Assembly: GCF_002007565.1 (NCBI RefSeq)
Contig: NZ_CP015625.1
Span: 1 to 64,000, forward strand
From: Ditibartonella choladocola
GTDB taxonomy: Bacteria > Pseudomonadota > Alphaproteobacteria > Rhizobiales > Rhizobiaceae
Length of the DNA stretch: 64,000 nucleotides
Direction: 5' to 3'
Positions 17,847 through 27,782 of the stretch are shown here, piece by piece (within the stretch, counting starts at the first letter, position 1; the number at the start of each line of letters is the position of its first letter). The position numbers and the translations under genes are program-made. Under the pieces are notes generated by a model, which saw nothing but the letters and a program-made list of their open reading frames with translations, was not told the origin of the DNA and did not search any database.

Positions 17847-18309
17847 TGGCGATGCCTGTCCCGTCAAAACGGAAGCCTATCGTGTAGCCGAACGTTATTA
17901 TATCAAGACTTTTATCGTCTCGAACAGCTTCATGAGGATACCGAATGAGGATTTTCTCGAAGCTGTTATTGTAGATCAAGGGTTGAACAAGGCAGACGAC
18001 TGGATTGCAGAAAAGGCCGATGAGGCCAGTATTGTTGTTACCAATGATGTGCCATTGGCCGATCGTGTGGTCAAAAAGGGTGGAGTGGCTATTTCCCCCT
18101 CCGGTCGGCTTTTTGATGCGGCCACAATAGGCGCGGCATTGGCCACCCGTAATCTCTTTGAAAATCTGCGGGAAAGTGGCGTCGTAACCGGTGGCCCGCG
18201 CCCGTTTTCCAGCCGTGACCGCTCGGCATTTCTTGGCGCGCTTGATTTGGCTGTGCAACGCAAAAAACGTCAAGGTTTTGAGCCTGATTTTACCAAAAAC
18301 CGCCATTGA
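17812..18309 (+). CDS. YaiI/YqxD family (DUF188) protein
   Basis: A 165-residue cytosolic protein of the UPF0178/DUF188 family. The DGDACPVKTEAYRVA motif is near the N-terminus, DDWIAEKADEASIVVTNDVPLADRVV in the middle and the FSSRDRSAFLGALD region towards the end. The fold is PIN-like, but no activity is established for the family. The start at ATG 17812 overlaps the end of the BrkB-family gene by 35 bp; ATG 17824 would overlap by 23. Translational coupling is likely. Confidence 0.88.
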   Translation: MTDKMIIKLFLDGDACPVKTEAYRVAERYYIKTFIVSNSFMRIPNEDFLEAVIVDQGLNKADDWIAEKADEASIVVTNDVPLADRVVKKGGVAISPSGRLFDAATIGAALATRNLFENLRESGVVTGGPRPFSSRDRSAFLGALDLAVQRKKRQGFEPDFTKNRH

Positions 18310-18379
18310 CCGGTTTTCAACCGGCAATTTCATATACTGATTATTGTGTTCGGTGCTGTTTTGGATGGAAAACCGGTAA

Positions 18380-19084
18380 TCAGTCTTTTTTATCGGCTTC
18401 CATTGCCGCTTTCATCAGTTTTTCCGAATCGGCATTGCTCCAGGGTGCCGAACCGTTATAAGAGCCGAGCAAACACCCATTTTTATCGATCAACATGGTA
18501 ATGGGAAGTCCCACAGCCAAACCCTGTTTGCGCACTTCATTAAAAACATCCATGGATTGGTCACGATAGAAAACAATATTGTCGGCTTTTATGTTTTTCA
18601 AAAAGTCTTTCACTTTTTCGTCGCTTGCTGTTTTATCAATATTGATGGCCATGACATCGAATGAATCATTGTGAATGGAACGTTTGAGATTGGCAAGTTC
18701 AGGCATTTCGGTGCGGCAGGGTACACACCAGCTTGCCCAGAGGTTGACAAGTAGGGTTTTGCCGGAAAATTCTGCCAATGTGTGATCTTTACCGGCTTCA
18801 TCTTTGAAGGCGAGTTTGCGCGCATCATAAGGTTCGTCTGCAAAACGCATATTTTTGAAAAAACCGTTTGCCGATTGTTTAATCATATCAATTTTTCCGG
18901 CATTTCCGGTGCAGGGGGAAGCGGCTTCGGCATGGGCAACAGAAATCAGCGAAGGAAAAGAGTAAACTTGGTTGTCAGACCCCATCATTATCGCGTATAT
19001 GCTCAGGGCACCAAGTGTAGTTTTGGCAATGATTTTCCCGAATGTTCCGGAAAATTTTGCTTTTTCTAGAATTCTTGCAACCAT
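18380..19084 (-). CDS. tlpA: TlpA family thiol:disulfide oxidoreductase
   Basis: A membrane-anchored periplasmic thioredoxin-like reductase, 234 residues. An N-terminal anchor (about residues 10-40) is followed by a thioredoxin fold with the active site [12 protein letters not shown], and by the cis-proline region [12 protein letters not shown]. Bradyrhizobium TlpA reduces the copper-centre assembly proteins of cytochrome oxidase. AAGGAAG lies just before the ATG at 19084; an upstream extension in the open frame lacks support. It is divergent from argH across 31 bp, an arrangement conserved in rhizobia. Confidence 0.9.
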   Translation of the reverse strand: MVARILEKAKFSGTFGKIIAKTTLGALSIYAIMMGSDNQVYSFPSLISVAHAEAASPCTGNAGKIDMIKQSANGFFKNMRFADEPYDARKLAFKDEAGKDHTLAEFSGKTLLVNLWASWCVPCRTEMPELANLKRSIHNDSFDVMAINIDKTASDEKVKDFLKNIKADNIVFYRDQSMDVFNEVRKQGLAVGLPITMLIDKNGCLLGSYNGSAPWSNADSEKLMKAAMEADKKD

Positions 19085-19115
19085 TTTTTCTTCCTTTCGA
19101 TGGGGGCTAACATAT

Positions 19116-20516
19116 ATGAACAACAGTGGATCAAGCAACCAGATGTGGGGTGGTCGTTTTGCCTCAGGACCGGCGGCCATTATGGAAGAGATTAACGCTT
19201 CGATCGGTTTTGATAAAAAACTCTATAAAGAAGATATTAAAGGTTCGTCGGCACACGCCGCTATGTTGGCAGCTCAAGGTATTATATCGGCTGCCGATTA
19301 TGACGAGATCGAAAAAGGCTTGAAAACCATTCTCGCCGAAATCGAGAGCGGCAAATTTGTCTTTTCGCGCAAACTTGAAGATATTCATATGAATATTGAA
19401 GCCCGCCTTGCAGAATTGATTGGTTCGGCTGCCGGAAGGCTTCACACGGCCCGTTCGAGAAACGATCAGGTTGCTTTGGATTTCCGGCTCTGGGTCAGGG
19501 AAGAAACCGATAAAACAATACAGTCTATCAGACATCTGATTGAAACATTGCTTGGTCGTGCCGATCAGGAAGTTGAAACACTTATGCCGGGCTTTACGCA
19601 TTTGCAGGTTGCCCAGCCTATTACCCTTGGCCATCATTTAATGGCCTATGTTGAAATGTTCGGCCGCGATTTGTCGCGTATGCATGATGCACGTGAAAGG
19701 ATGAACGAATCACCTTTGGGAGCAGCCGCCCTTGCCGGTACGAGCTTTCCCACCGATCGTTTCATGACTGCAAAGGCTTTGGGTTTCAGAGAGCCGACAA
19801 GAAATTCGATTGACAGTGTGTCCGATCGTGATTTTGCACTCGAATTTTTAAGTGCAACGGCCATATGCGCCACCCATCTTTCGCGCCTTGCCGAAGAGAT
19901 TGTTATCTGGTCAACGGCACAATTCAACTTTATCCATTTGCCTGATTCTTTTTCGACCGGTTCATCCATTATGCCGCAAAAGAAAAATCCGGATGCGGCA
20001 GAACTTGTCCGCGCAAAGACCGGACGGATCAACGGGTCACTAATTGCTTTATTGACCATTATGAAAGGTCTGCCGCTTGCCTATTCAAAAGATATGCAGG
20101 AAGACAAAGAACAGGTTTTTGATGCCGCCCAATCGTTGGAACTATCGCTTGCTGCAATGGCAGGTATGATTGGCGATCTCGAGATCAATCGCGACGTTAT
20201 GAAAAAAGCTGCCGGTTCGGGTTATTCGACTGCAACCGATCTTGCTGACTGGCTTGTTAGAAAATTGGGTCTGCCATTTCGTGAAGCGCATCATATTACC
20301 GGTCACGCGGTCGCTCTGGCAGAAAAGAAAAAATGTAATCTTTCCGATCTTACTTTGGAAGATTTGAAAACTGTTTACCCTGATATTACAGAAGATGTTT
20401 TTGATGTCTTGAGTGTTGAAAAGTCGGTTCAAAGTCGCAAAAGTTATGGTGGTACCGCCCCACAAGAAGTGCGTCGCCAAATCGACTATTGGAAAAAACG
20501 CCTTGCCAAAGCCTGA
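19116..20516 (+). CDS. argH: Argininosuccinate lyase
   Basis: Splits argininosuccinate into arginine and fumarate, the last arginine step. The 466-residue protein starts [15 protein letters not shown]; the QMWGGRF block is the family N-terminus. [33 protein letters not shown] with the catalytic histidine, and the superfamily signature [12 protein letters not shown] are present. The start at 19116 is chosen because the family block follows at once; the frame runs open back into the divergent tlpA. lptM follows 114 bp later and lysA after that. Confidence 0.96.
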   Translation: MNNSGSSNQMWGGRFASGPAAIMEEINASIGFDKKLYKEDIKGSSAHAAMLAAQGIISAADYDEIEKGLKTILAEIESGKFVFSRKLEDIHMNIEARLAELIGSAAGRLHTARSRNDQVALDFRLWVREETDKTIQSIRHLIETLLGRADQEVETLMPGFTHLQVAQPITLGHHLMAYVEMFGRDLSRMHDARERMNESPLGAAALAGTSFPTDRFMTAKALGFREPTRNSIDSVSDRDFALEFLSATAICATHLSRLAEEIVIWSTAQFNFIHLPDSFSTGSSIMPQKKNPDAAELVRAKTGRINGSLIALLTIMKGLPLAYSKDMQEDKEQVFDAAQSLELSLAAMAGMIGDLEINRDVMKKAAGSGYSTATDLADWLVRKLGLPFREAHHITGHAVALAEKKKCNLSDLTLEDLKTVYPDITEDVFDVLSVEKSVQSRKSYGGTAPQEVRRQIDYWKKRLAKA

Positions 20517-20630
20517 ATTTGAACGCTACACAAAGAATAGATTGAATAGGAATAGATTTGAAATAGTTCGCAACGAGCGTAACGCTTGCTATTTTTGAAT
20601 GGGACAAGCTTTTTGGAAAGAGACGCGATC

Positions 20631-20819
20631 ATGAAAAAAACTCTGGCCGGTTTGATGATTGTCACAATCTGTGGCGTGGCTTTGGCCGGTTGCGGGCGTA
20701 AAGGTCCGCTTGAACCGCCGCCGTCCACGATGATTGAGGACTCTAACGGCAAAATGGTTCAAAAACCGAAAGTAGAAAAACCGTTTATTCTTGATCCATT
20801 GATTAAGCAGAGGCACTAA
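20631..20819 (+). CDS. lptM: LptM-like small lipoprotein
   Basis: A 62-residue lipoprotein. The signal peptide ends in the lipobox LAGC at residues 18-21, and GCGRKGPLEPPP follows, the signature of LptM (YifL). In E. coli LptM helps oxidative maturation of the LPS translocon protein LptD in the outer membrane. The same argH-lptM-lysA order occurs in other alphaproteobacteria. The ATG at 20631 is preferred over an upstream in-frame codon because the signal peptide starts there; GGAAAGAG lies upstream. Its stop abuts lysA, so translation is coupled. Confidence 0.88.
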   Translation: MKKTLAGLMIVTICGVALAGCGRKGPLEPPPSTMIEDSNGKMVQKPKVEKPFILDPLIKQRH

Positions 20820-22094
20820 ATGCAGCTTTTTCAATATCGTAATGGCTTTCTACATGCAGAAAATGTAGCAATTGCCGATATAGCAAAAAAAATTCCAACC
20901 CCGTTTTATTGCTATTCGGCAACAGCCATTGTGAACCAGTTCGAGCAGTATCGTCATGCCTTTGCCGACACCAATGCACTTGTCGCCTTTGCACTGAAAG
21001 CCAATTCCAATCAGGCAGTTTTAAGCCTGCTTGCAAAACAAGGCGCCGGTGCAGATGTTGTATCGGGCGGAGAAATGCGACGCGCACTCAAAGCCGGTAT
21101 TCCTGCCGACAAGATAGTCTATTCCGGTGTTGGCAAAACTGTTGAAGAAATCGACTTTGCTCTTGGTCATGATATCCATTGTTTCAATGCCGAATCAGAA
21201 CCGGAATTGCAGCAATTATCCGCGCGTGCTGTTGCACTGGGTAAAAAGGCACGCGTGTCTTTGCGCATCAATCCCAATGTTGATGCCAAAACACATCGAA
21301 AAATAGCAACCGGAAAGTCTGAAAACAAATTCGGCATTCCTATTGCAGTAGCACGTGACGTTTACGAACAGGCAGCAAAACTCCCCGGTCTTGATGTCCA
21401 TGGAGTGGATGTTCACATCGGCAGCCAGATTTGCGAGTTGCAGCCCTTTGAGGATGCTTTTTCACTCGTTGCCGATTTTGTTCATGTCCTGCGCGACGAG
21501 GGGCACGATATTCGCCATGTTGATGTCGGCGGCGGGCTTGGCATTGTTTTTCGCAATGATAATACGCCTCCACCTTCCCCTGCCGAATATGCAAATGTTG
21601 TCAAAAAACATTTTGCGCCTCTTAATGTCGAGATCATTATGGAACCGGGACGTAATATCATCGGTAATGCGGGCATTCTGGTTACATCCATCATCTATAT
21701 AAAACATGGAGCCGGAAAAAATTTCGTTATTGTCGATGCCGGGATGAATGATCTTATCCGACCGACTTTATATGATGCATGGCACGACATTGTGCCTGTA
21801 AAAGAGCCAAAGCAGAGTGATAAGCCGATGATGGCCGATATTGTCGGTCCGGTTTGCGAGACGGGTGACTATATGGGGCTTGGGAGGTTTCTTCCCTCGC
21901 CAAAAGCCGGTGACCTGCTGGCGGTCTGTAGCGCAGGGGCTTATGGTGCCGTTATGGCAAGCACCTATAATACACGGCTGTTGGTACCGGAAGTGTTGGT
22001 GAGTGATAGTCGTTTTGATATTATTCGCCCGCGTATTTCATATGAAGAGCTGATAGAATTCGATCGTGTCCCTGAATGGGTAGAAAATTCCTGA
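20820..22094 (+). CDS. lysA: Diaminopimelate decarboxylase
   Basis: Decarboxylates meso-diaminopimelate to lysine. The 424-residue PLP enzyme has FALKANSNQAVL with the PLP lysine, GAGADVVSGGE, the HIGSQI loop, EPGRNIIGNAG and the C-terminal CSAGAYGAVMASTYN with the conserved cysteine from the partner subunit. Length is normal. The ATG follows the lptM stop with no gap. A GC-rich inverted repeat (CGGCCG...TTTT/AAAA...CGGCCG) lies just after the stop at about 22099-22127 and may attenuate readthrough. Confidence 0.96.
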   Translation: MQLFQYRNGFLHAENVAIADIAKKIPTPFYCYSATAIVNQFEQYRHAFADTNALVAFALKANSNQAVLSLLAKQGAGADVVSGGEMRRALKAGIPADKIVYSGVGKTVEEIDFALGHDIHCFNAESEPELQQLSARAVALGKKARVSLRINPNVDAKTHRKIATGKSENKFGIPIAVARDVYEQAAKLPGLDVHGVDVHIGSQICELQPFEDAFSLVADFVHVLRDEGHDIRHVDVGGGLGIVFRNDNTPPPSPAEYANVVKKHFAPLNVEIIMEPGRNIIGNAGILVTSIIYIKHGAGKNFVIVDAGMNDLIRPTLYDAWHDIVPVKEPKQSDKPMMADIVGPVCETGDYMGLGRFLPSPKAGDLLAVCSAGAYGAVMASTYNTRLLVPEVLVSDSRFDIIRPRISYEELIEFDRVPEWVENS

Positions 22095-22210
22095 TGTCGA
22101 AACGGCCGGTTTTCAGGTAAAATCGGCCGAACATTCTGGCAAAGGGATTCGCCTTTGCCGGTTTCATTGTTATGATATGCAAAATCAACTCGAAGGAAAG
22201 AACATAAATT

Positions 22211-24649
22211 TTGCTCAATCATGAACACCCTTTCCGGTTCCGGTTATCGGCACTTGCCAGAGCAAGAGCTGCCGCTTGGTGTGTTCTGACATTCGAGCGC
22301 CTGTGGCCACGTGTCATTACATGCGTTCTCGTCTTGTTGATGTTGCTGTCACTCACATGGTTCGGCGTTTTCAACTATCTTTCCTATTGGCCACATGTGA
22401 TCGTGCTTTGGGCATTGCTTTTTATAGCAATCGGTTCGCTGCTTTTTATATCCGGTTTCCATTTTCCTTCGCGACACGACATCGACCGCCGGATTGAACA
22501 AGCAAGCGGCCTGAAAAACCGGCCACTCGAAACGCTGTATGATAAGCCGGTCAATGATGACAACAATGCTTTTGCCAAAGCTCTTTGGGCCGAACATCAA
22601 CGCCGTATGGCCGGTGAGCTGCAAAACCTGAAAACAGGCGTTCCCGAAACCGGTATGACGCGGTCTGATCCCCTGGCATTGCGGGCGCTGGTGGTGTTGT
22701 TCACAGTAACAGCTTTTGCCTATTCTTCAGGCACGTCAGGCGGAAGGATTGCTGATCTTTTTGATTTTTCGCGGCCGGTCAATTTGTCTAGAATGCGGGT
22801 AGATGCCTGGGTTACCCCGCCAGCCTATACCGGTAAAGCACCTCTTTATCTCACCGAAAGCAACCTTCAGGGCGCAAAAATTCCGGAAGGAAGCAAAGTG
22901 ACTATCCGGTTGGTTGATGGTGGCGACGCAACATTGAAATTGCATGATAAACAAACCGGAAAGACAGAAAATATTGGCGCTCTTGAAGAGCATGATACGA
23001 CCAAAACCAATAGCCGGACATTCGAGACAATTTTGCTCTCGTCGAGTGAATTGACATTAAAAACCCGCCATTATGAAAAGAACTGGAATTTTGATGTTGT
23101 GGTTGATCGTGCACCGACAATCAGACTGACCAAGGAACCGGGGCGCATTCTCAACGGATCGCTGGAACTCAATTATGCGCTTGATGATGATTATGGTGTC
23201 GAGAAAGCTTACGTAGAAATCACCCCGACATCGTCTGTTAAGGAAACCGGACTTCCTCTTTATGATGCTCCTGATATAAAATTGCTGATTCCGCGTGGCG
23301 GAAAAGGGGATGCGCGTACAGTGCAAGATGTCAGTATCCATCCTTGGGCAGGTTCGGAAGTGCGTTTGACACTGGTTGCAGAAGATGGCGCCGGTCATCA
23401 GGGAAGAAGTGAAACCCGAACCATCACATTGCCGCAAAGAAATTTCGGCAATCCGCTTGCGCGAGCCGTGGTTGAACAACGTCGCCTGCTGGCTCTTAAT
23501 ACACTTTCGCGCGATCGGGTTCTTGATATGTTGTCGGCTTTAACGTTGCGGCCGGAAGAAACAATCAATAATTATACCCATTATTTGGCATTGCGTAGCA
23601 TATGGACACGACTTCGTCTGGCAGAAACCGATGAAGATCTGAAAAATGTAGCCGATTTTATGTGGCAGACAGCCATCGGTATCGAGGGAGACAATGTCAA
23701 TCAGGCTGAAAAAAACTTGAAAGCAGCCGAAGCGGCATTGCGTGACGCTTTGAGAAATGGCGCTTCGCCTGAAGAAATCGAACGTTTGACAGAGGCTTTG
23801 CGTCAGGCGATGAATGACTATATTGCCGCACTTGCCGAACAGCAACAAAACGATGGCCTTGGCCAAAAGCCTTCCGAAAAGGCACAAAATCTTTCACCTG
23901 ATGAACTTGCCGAAAAACTGAAACAACTTGAAGATACGGCAAAATTGGGCAACCACACAGCCGCTGAACAGCTTTTGAACGAACTTGAGCAACTCATGGA
24001 TAATCTTCAAGTAAGTCGTGGCGGATCGGGGGAAGAGGGAAGCCAAACAAGCGAAATGCAAAAGCAGCTTGACAAGCTTGGCGATTTGATGCGCAAGCAG
24101 CAAGAGACTTTAAACGACACCCATAAACTTGAGGACGAACGCGAGCGCGGAGAAAAGACCCCTGAAGAATATCGAAAAGATCTTGATGATTTGAAAAGGC
24201 GGCAAGACGAACTCCAGCAGGAATTAAAAAAATTCGATAAGGATTTAACTGATAAAGGCTTGAAATCGGGACAAGGCCTGAAGGATGCCGAAAATAAAAT
24301 GGATAAATCCGGTCAAGCCCTTCAGCAGGGAGATGCCGGTGGCTCGGCAGACCAACAGTCAAAAGCATTGGATGCAATGCGTGATGGCGCAAGCAAGCTG
24401 ATGAAAGAAATGCAGGAAGCCATGAAAAAAAATGGCAATGATGGTAAAAATGGTGACGGGCTTTCAAAAGATCCACTCGGGCGCAAACTCGGCTCGGCGG
24501 GCCATCAGACGGAAAAAAATGGTATTCCGCAAGAAAGCGATATGCAACGTGCACGCCGCATCCTCGATGAAATCCGCAAAAAATTAGGTCAGTCTGCATT
24601 ACCCGATAGCGAGAAAGAATATCTCGAACGATTGTTGAAGTTCGATTGA
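22211..24649 (+). CDS. DUF4175 (TIGR02302-type) envelope protein
   Basis: An 812-residue protein typical of alphaproteobacteria. Two hydrophobic segments (about residues 38-60 and 66-85) are followed by a third near 150-165. A large periplasmic region has beta-rich blocks (LNYALDDDYGVEKAYVEI, LTLVAEDGAGHQGR). A long Gln/Glu/Lys-rich low-complexity coiled coil runs from about 490 to the end. The function of the family is unknown. The TTG start at 22211 has GAAGGAAAG 10 nt upstream. Relative to lysA the gap of 116 bp suggests possible co-transcription. A hairpin terminator follows. Confidence 0.85.
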   Translation: MLNHEHPFRFRLSALARARAAAWCVLTFERLWPRVITCVLVLLMLLSLTWFGVFNYLSYWPHVIVLWALLFIAIGSLLFISGFHFPSRHDIDRRIEQASGLKNRPLETLYDKPVNDDNNAFAKALWAEHQRRMAGELQNLKTGVPETGMTRSDPLALRALVVLFTVTAFAYSSGTSGGRIADLFDFSRPVNLSRMRVDAWVTPPAYTGKAPLYLTESNLQGAKIPEGSKVTIRLVDGGDATLKLHDKQTGKTENIGALEEHDTTKTNSRTFETILLSSSELTLKTRHYEKNWNFDVVVDRAPTIRLTKEPGRILNGSLELNYALDDDYGVEKAYVEITPTSSVKETGLPLYDAPDIKLLIPRGGKGDARTVQDVSIHPWAGSEVRLTLVAEDGAGHQGRSETRTITLPQRNFGNPLARAVVEQRRLLALNTLSRDRVLDMLSALTLRPEETINNYTHYLALRSIWTRLRLAETDEDLKNVADFMWQTAIGIEGDNVNQAEKNLKAAEAALRDALRNGASPEEIERLTEALRQAMNDYIAALAEQQQNDGLGQKPSEKAQNLSPDELAEKLKQLEDTAKLGNHTAAEQLLNELEQLMDNLQVSRGGSGEEGSQTSEMQKQLDKLGDLMRKQQETLNDTHKLEDERERGEKTPEEYRKDLDDLKRRQDELQQELKKFDKDLTDKGLKSGQGLKDAENKMDKSGQALQQGDAGGSADQQSKALDAMRDGASKLMKEMQEAMKKNGNDGKNGDGLSKDPLGRKLGSAGHQTEKNGIPQESDMQRARRILDEIRKKLGQSALPDSEKEYLERLLKFD

Positions 24650-24674
24650 TATTGATAATGACGACGTCAATATT

Positions 24675-24707
24675 CCGGCAGATTATCTGTCGGCAGTTTG
24701 TTTTTTG
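24675..24707 (+). terminator. Rho-independent terminator after the DUF4175 gene
   Basis: Stem CCGGCAGA / TCTGTCGG (one G-T pair) with a 3-nt loop, followed by CAGTTTGTTTTTT; it begins 26 bp after the stop codon. Confidence 0.65.
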
Positions 24708-25315
24708 AATGCCGGAATTGCTGCCGCTTTTACAGGCCGGAGAGTCTGAAACTTTCTTTTGCTCCATCAATAATGGAAATTGCGCCGATAACGAAAATTG
24801 CCGCGCTAATGGAAATTGCCTCTCTAGTGCAAATGGCTATATGTCATCTCGGATGTATCTTCTTCCGGCATCCGGTTATCGACATTTATCAGTATAATAA
24901 AACCCGTCTTTTGTGTTCATTATTATCAAATTTAGTATAAGTATTGTTAAATAAATATTGGCCGGATTGTAAAAATTCGGGATTCTTTTCTCGTTTAATA
25001 AATCGGTAAAAGGTGGGCTTTTACTCTATTCACAGCGGACGGATTAGCGTTGCCGCAGCGCGAAAAATTTTAATGGATAATTTTATAATTATTATAACCG
25101 ATTGTTATTATTGATATATAATTTTCTCTAACACTTTCTTGGACAGTCTGTTTCTATCCATTGAGTTGAAGCATTTAGCCGGTCACGCAGTTGTTACAAA
25201 AAATGAAACAAAATTAGTTTTTTTTAAGAAATAATGAATTAGATCAATTTTATTCTTTATTCATGGAACTATATTGGATTTGACACGTTATATCGACTGT
25301 GAAAAGGAATGAGAT
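24708..25315. other. AT-rich intergenic region, no gene seen
   Basis: About 600 bp with no supported open frame. The last 200 bp before the DUF305 gene are very AT-rich and presumably carry its promoter; I could not assign -35 and -10 elements with confidence. Confidence 0.4.
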
Positions 25316-25699
25316 ATGAAAAAAATTATTGCAGCCTTATGTATTTCTTGTGCTTCTATCGGTTATTCGGCAGCGCAAAATGTCAATCAGAATATCGTTG
25401 ATAAAGCACAAGGGGCAGCATCGGCTGTTTCTCAAACTTTGTCTGCATCTTCAACGGCTTTGGATAAAGTCAATGAATCCATGATGAAGAATATGTCGGT
25501 CAAAATGAGCGGCAATGCTGATGTCGATTTTATCAAAATGATGCTGGCTCACCATAAAGGGGCTGTCGACATGGCGGAAGTCGAATTGCAATACGGCAAG
25601 GATCCGGAAGCCAGAAAATTGGCCGAAACAATTATCTCTGCACAGCAAAAAGAAATCACTGAAATGCAGGATTGGCTCAAAAAACACGACAGCCAATAA
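25316..25699 (+). CDS. Exported DUF305 protein
   Basis: A 127-residue periplasmic protein. The signal peptide (residues 1-20) ends in YSAAQ. The DUF305 core is DVDFIKMMLAHHKGAVDMAEVEL, with the His-His pair and the following methionine that in family members form a metal site. The spaced Met residues (MMKNMSVKM) before it are also metal-site-like. Family members are four-helix ferritin-like proteins linked to copper or other metal handling; the role here is inferred. A GGAATGAG sequence precedes the ATG. Confidence 0.88.
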   Translation: MKKIIAALCISCASIGYSAAQNVNQNIVDKAQGAASAVSQTLSASSTALDKVNESMMKNMSVKMSGNADVDFIKMMLAHHKGAVDMAEVELQYGKDPEARKLAETIISAQQKEITEMQDWLKKHDSQ

Positions 25700-25809
25700 G
25701 TTTTCCAGATATTTTATACATCTTTTTACATGAATAAGCCCGTTGCTGAAAAGGCTTAGTTTCATTGGGGTAGTTTATTCAGCTTTCTCGATCATGAAGG
25801 GTAATTATC

Positions 25810-26052
25810 ATGGAAATTGATGACGGCGATTTTTTGTCAAGTTTTGAGACCGATGAAACGGGTTTTTTTGAGACCGATGAAACGGGTTTGAGTTATCCTC
25901 CACGTGTGAGGGAAAGTGGAAGAGAAATCCGTCCGAGACGTGCCCGGACGGCTAATCGCGTTATTTCCACTTCTTCGCCGAACTCATTCATTGCCCATCA
26001 TAATGGTACTGTTAACGGTCGACGCCGCCTGAAGTCGGCACGGGAAATTTGA
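25810..26052 (+). CDS. Hypothetical 80-residue protein with internal repeat
   Basis: The open frame has GAAGGG 8 nt before its ATG. The N-terminal third is acidic and contains a directly repeated FETDETG block, encoded by a 24-bp tandem DNA repeat (units start at 25842 and 25866). The C-terminal half is Arg/Ser-rich. There is no signal peptide, membrane segment or recognisable domain. It may be a real small gene or a chance frame; it ends 12 bp before the convergent cysK. Confidence 0.35.
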   Translation: MEIDDGDFLSSFETDETGFFETDETGLSYPPRVRESGREIRPRRARTANRVISTSSPNSFIAHHNGTVNGRRRLKSAREI

Positions 26053-26063
26053 CTTTCAGATGA

Positions 26064-27035
26064 TTAATCCAGACCTTCAAAAAGCAGGGTAGACAAATAT
26101 CTTTCTGCAAAATCGGGAATAATGATAACGATGTTTTTTCCCTCGTTTTCCGGACGTTTGCCCACCTCGATGGCGGCAGTCAATGCTGCACCGGCCGAAA
26201 TACCGACGGGAATTCCTTCCAGATGAGCAAGATCGCGTGAATTCTTGAAAGCATCATCACTTGAAACGGTAATAACTTCGTCAATTATTTCGGTGTTGAG
26301 TATCTTCGGTATAAAACCCGCGCCGATGCCTTGAATTTTATGTGGGCCAGGTTGTCCACCCGATAAAACCGGAGAATCTTTCGGTTCGACAGCAACGATT
26401 TTAAAATCGGGCTTACGTTTCTTTATCACTTCACCAATACCGGTAATAGTGCCGCCCGTACCGAAACCGGCTACCAGAAAATCGACATTGCCATTGGTGT
26501 CGTTCCAGATTTCCTCGGCTGTGGTCTGACGGTGAATTTCCGGATTTGCCGGATTTTCAAACTGTTGGGGAATAATAGCATCGGGATTTTCGGCGGCCAG
26601 CTCTTCGGCTTTGGCTATCGCACCTTTCATTCCTTTTGCGCCTTCGGTCAATACCAGTTCGGCGCCAAGAAACTTCAGCAATTTACGCCTCTCGACAGAC
26701 ATGGTTTCAGGCATTGTCAAAATCAGCTTGTAACCTTTGGCAGCAGCAACAAAAGCAAGCGCAATACCGGTATTGCCGGATGTGGGTTCTATCAGCACTG
26801 TTTTGCCGGGTTTAGCTTTTCCTTGTTTTTCCAATGATTCAATCAAAGCCAAACCAATACGATCCTTGACACTTGCCAAAGGATTGAAAAATTCGAGCTT
26901 TGCCAGAAGGTTGGCTTTTACGCCTTTATTTTTGGCAAAATGGTCTATGCGGACGAGCGGCGTGTTTCCGATCGTATCCAAAACAGAATTATAAATGATG
27001 CCGCGCCCTTTTTTCTCCGAATGTTTATCCGTCAT
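26064..27035 (-). CDS. cysK: Cysteine synthase A (O-acetylserine sulfhydrylase)
   Basis: PLP enzyme making cysteine from O-acetylserine and sulfide, 323 residues. [11 protein letters not shown] carries the PLP lysine, [11 protein letters not shown] is the substrate loop, [14 protein letters not shown] binds the PLP phosphate and SAGAALTAA is near the C-terminus. The first 15 residues before [14 protein letters not shown] are slightly longer than usual; a start nearer that motif is possible but no other Met lies close. Its upstream region borders the left copy of the island-flanking repeat. Confidence 0.95.
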   Translation of the reverse strand: MTDKHSEKKGRGIIYNSVLDTIGNTPLVRIDHFAKNKGVKANLLAKLEFFNPLASVKDRIGLALIESLEKQGKAKPGKTVLIEPTSGNTGIALAFVAAAKGYKLILTMPETMSVERRKLLKFLGAELVLTEGAKGMKGAIAKAEELAAENPDAIIPQQFENPANPEIHRQTTAEEIWNDTNGNVDFLVAGFGTGGTITGIGEVIKKRKPDFKIVAVEPKDSPVLSGGQPGPHKIQGIGAGFIPKILNTEIIDEVITVSSDDAFKNSRDLAHLEGIPVGISAGAALTAAIEVGKRPENEGKNIVIIIPDFAERYLSTLLFEGLD

Positions 27036-27221
27036 GACCGATCTCCCTGAAGATATTTAAGATGACAAATCCGCAAACCGCCGGAATGGCTGCGGCAATT
27101 CTTGATTATCAGGATAAAGGCAAAATTTAGAATGATATAGCTAAAAAATATTGTTCAATTCAAAAAAATAAAATTTTTTTCTAATGTATAAGCAATCGAT
27201 GAAAACGCATACCGAATAAAA

Positions 27222-27252
27222 AGGAAGTTCGTTCTTGCTGCAAGAACTTCCT
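27222..27252 (-). terminator. Duplicated terminator hairpin in the left repeat
   Basis: Perfect 9-bp stem AGGAAGTTC / GAACTTCCT followed on the minus strand by five T. It is a copy of the terminator of the aldo/keto reductase gene at 31777-31807 and now stands upstream of cysK. Confidence 0.75.
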
Positions 27253-27281
27253 CTTACCTGTCGGTTCATGAATGGAAGCTA

Positions 27282-27388
27282 TTAATAGCGGCTTGCCTGA
27301 TCGAGTATTTCAATATCTTCATTGTTCAGATTGATTGTCACTGCTTTCACAAGACTGGAAAGCTGGTCAATCTTGGTAGCACTGGCAA
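27282..27388 (-). pseudogene. Truncated 3' fragment of an aldo/keto reductase gene
   Basis: About 35 C-terminal codons of the reductase at 31837-32793, including its stop codon, with no upstream coding part: the frame is cut at 27388 where the island begins. It is a by-product of the event that placed the island here, and has no start codon or promoter. Confidence 0.9.
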
Positions 27389-27463
27389 CATTAATAAATA
27401 AATTGACAATATCTCATATTTAGAATAACTCAAAAGAATAAATATGTTTGTGAGGGGGATCTC

Positions 27464-27763
27464 ATGAAAAAAAGGCTTTTTTTTGCATCTATAGCTGCTT
27501 TAACTGCTGGCCTGACCGGCGGGGATGCGACAGCTTCTACGAATATCAATACCAAAGTTGAATCTGTTTCAGAGACTGGAATTAACAATGGTCTTACATC
27601 TAAAACCATGATGATTTCTAACGGAAATGATCCTTTTTCTTTTATTCTGAAAACTTCAGCTCCGGCAAATGCTATGGATTATCATATGTCACATATCTCA
27701 CATAGCTCCCATAGCTCGCATAGTTCTCACGCCTCTCATAGTTCACATTATTCAGGTTATTAA
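27464..27763 (+). CDS. hxsA: His-Xaa-Ser repeat precursor peptide HxsA
   Basis: A 99-residue secreted or RiPP-like precursor. Residues 1-25 look like a signal peptide (KKRLFFASIAALTAGLTGG). A linker follows, and the C-terminal 27 residues hold eight consecutive His-x-Ser triplets: HMS, HIS, HSS, HSS, HSS, HAS, HSS and HYS, ending in GY. This is the hallmark of the HxsA family, the presumed substrate of the two radical SAM enzymes encoded downstream. GAGGGGG at 27452-27458 is a strong ribosome binding site. TTGACA at 27403-27408 may be the -35 of the operon; the -10 is poor. Family assignment is firm; the chemistry done on the repeats is not known to me. Confidence 0.9.
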   Translation: MKKRLFFASIAALTAGLTGGDATASTNINTKVESVSETGINNGLTSKTMMISNGNDPFSFILKTSAPANAMDYHMSHISHSSHSSHSSHASHSSHYSGY

Positions 27764-27782
27764 TAACCAGGTTATTAATAAT

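Larger units (their letters stand above)
27122..27388. repeat. Left direct repeat of the hxs island (267 bp)
   Basis: This segment is nearly identical to 31679-31943, differing by two single-base indels in A/T tracts and a few substitutions. It contains the 3' end and terminator of the aldo/keto reductase gene whose intact copy lies at 31837-32793. The two copies bracket the AT-rich hxs segment in direct orientation. The identity stops abruptly at 27388, inside the reductase codons. Confidence 0.95.
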
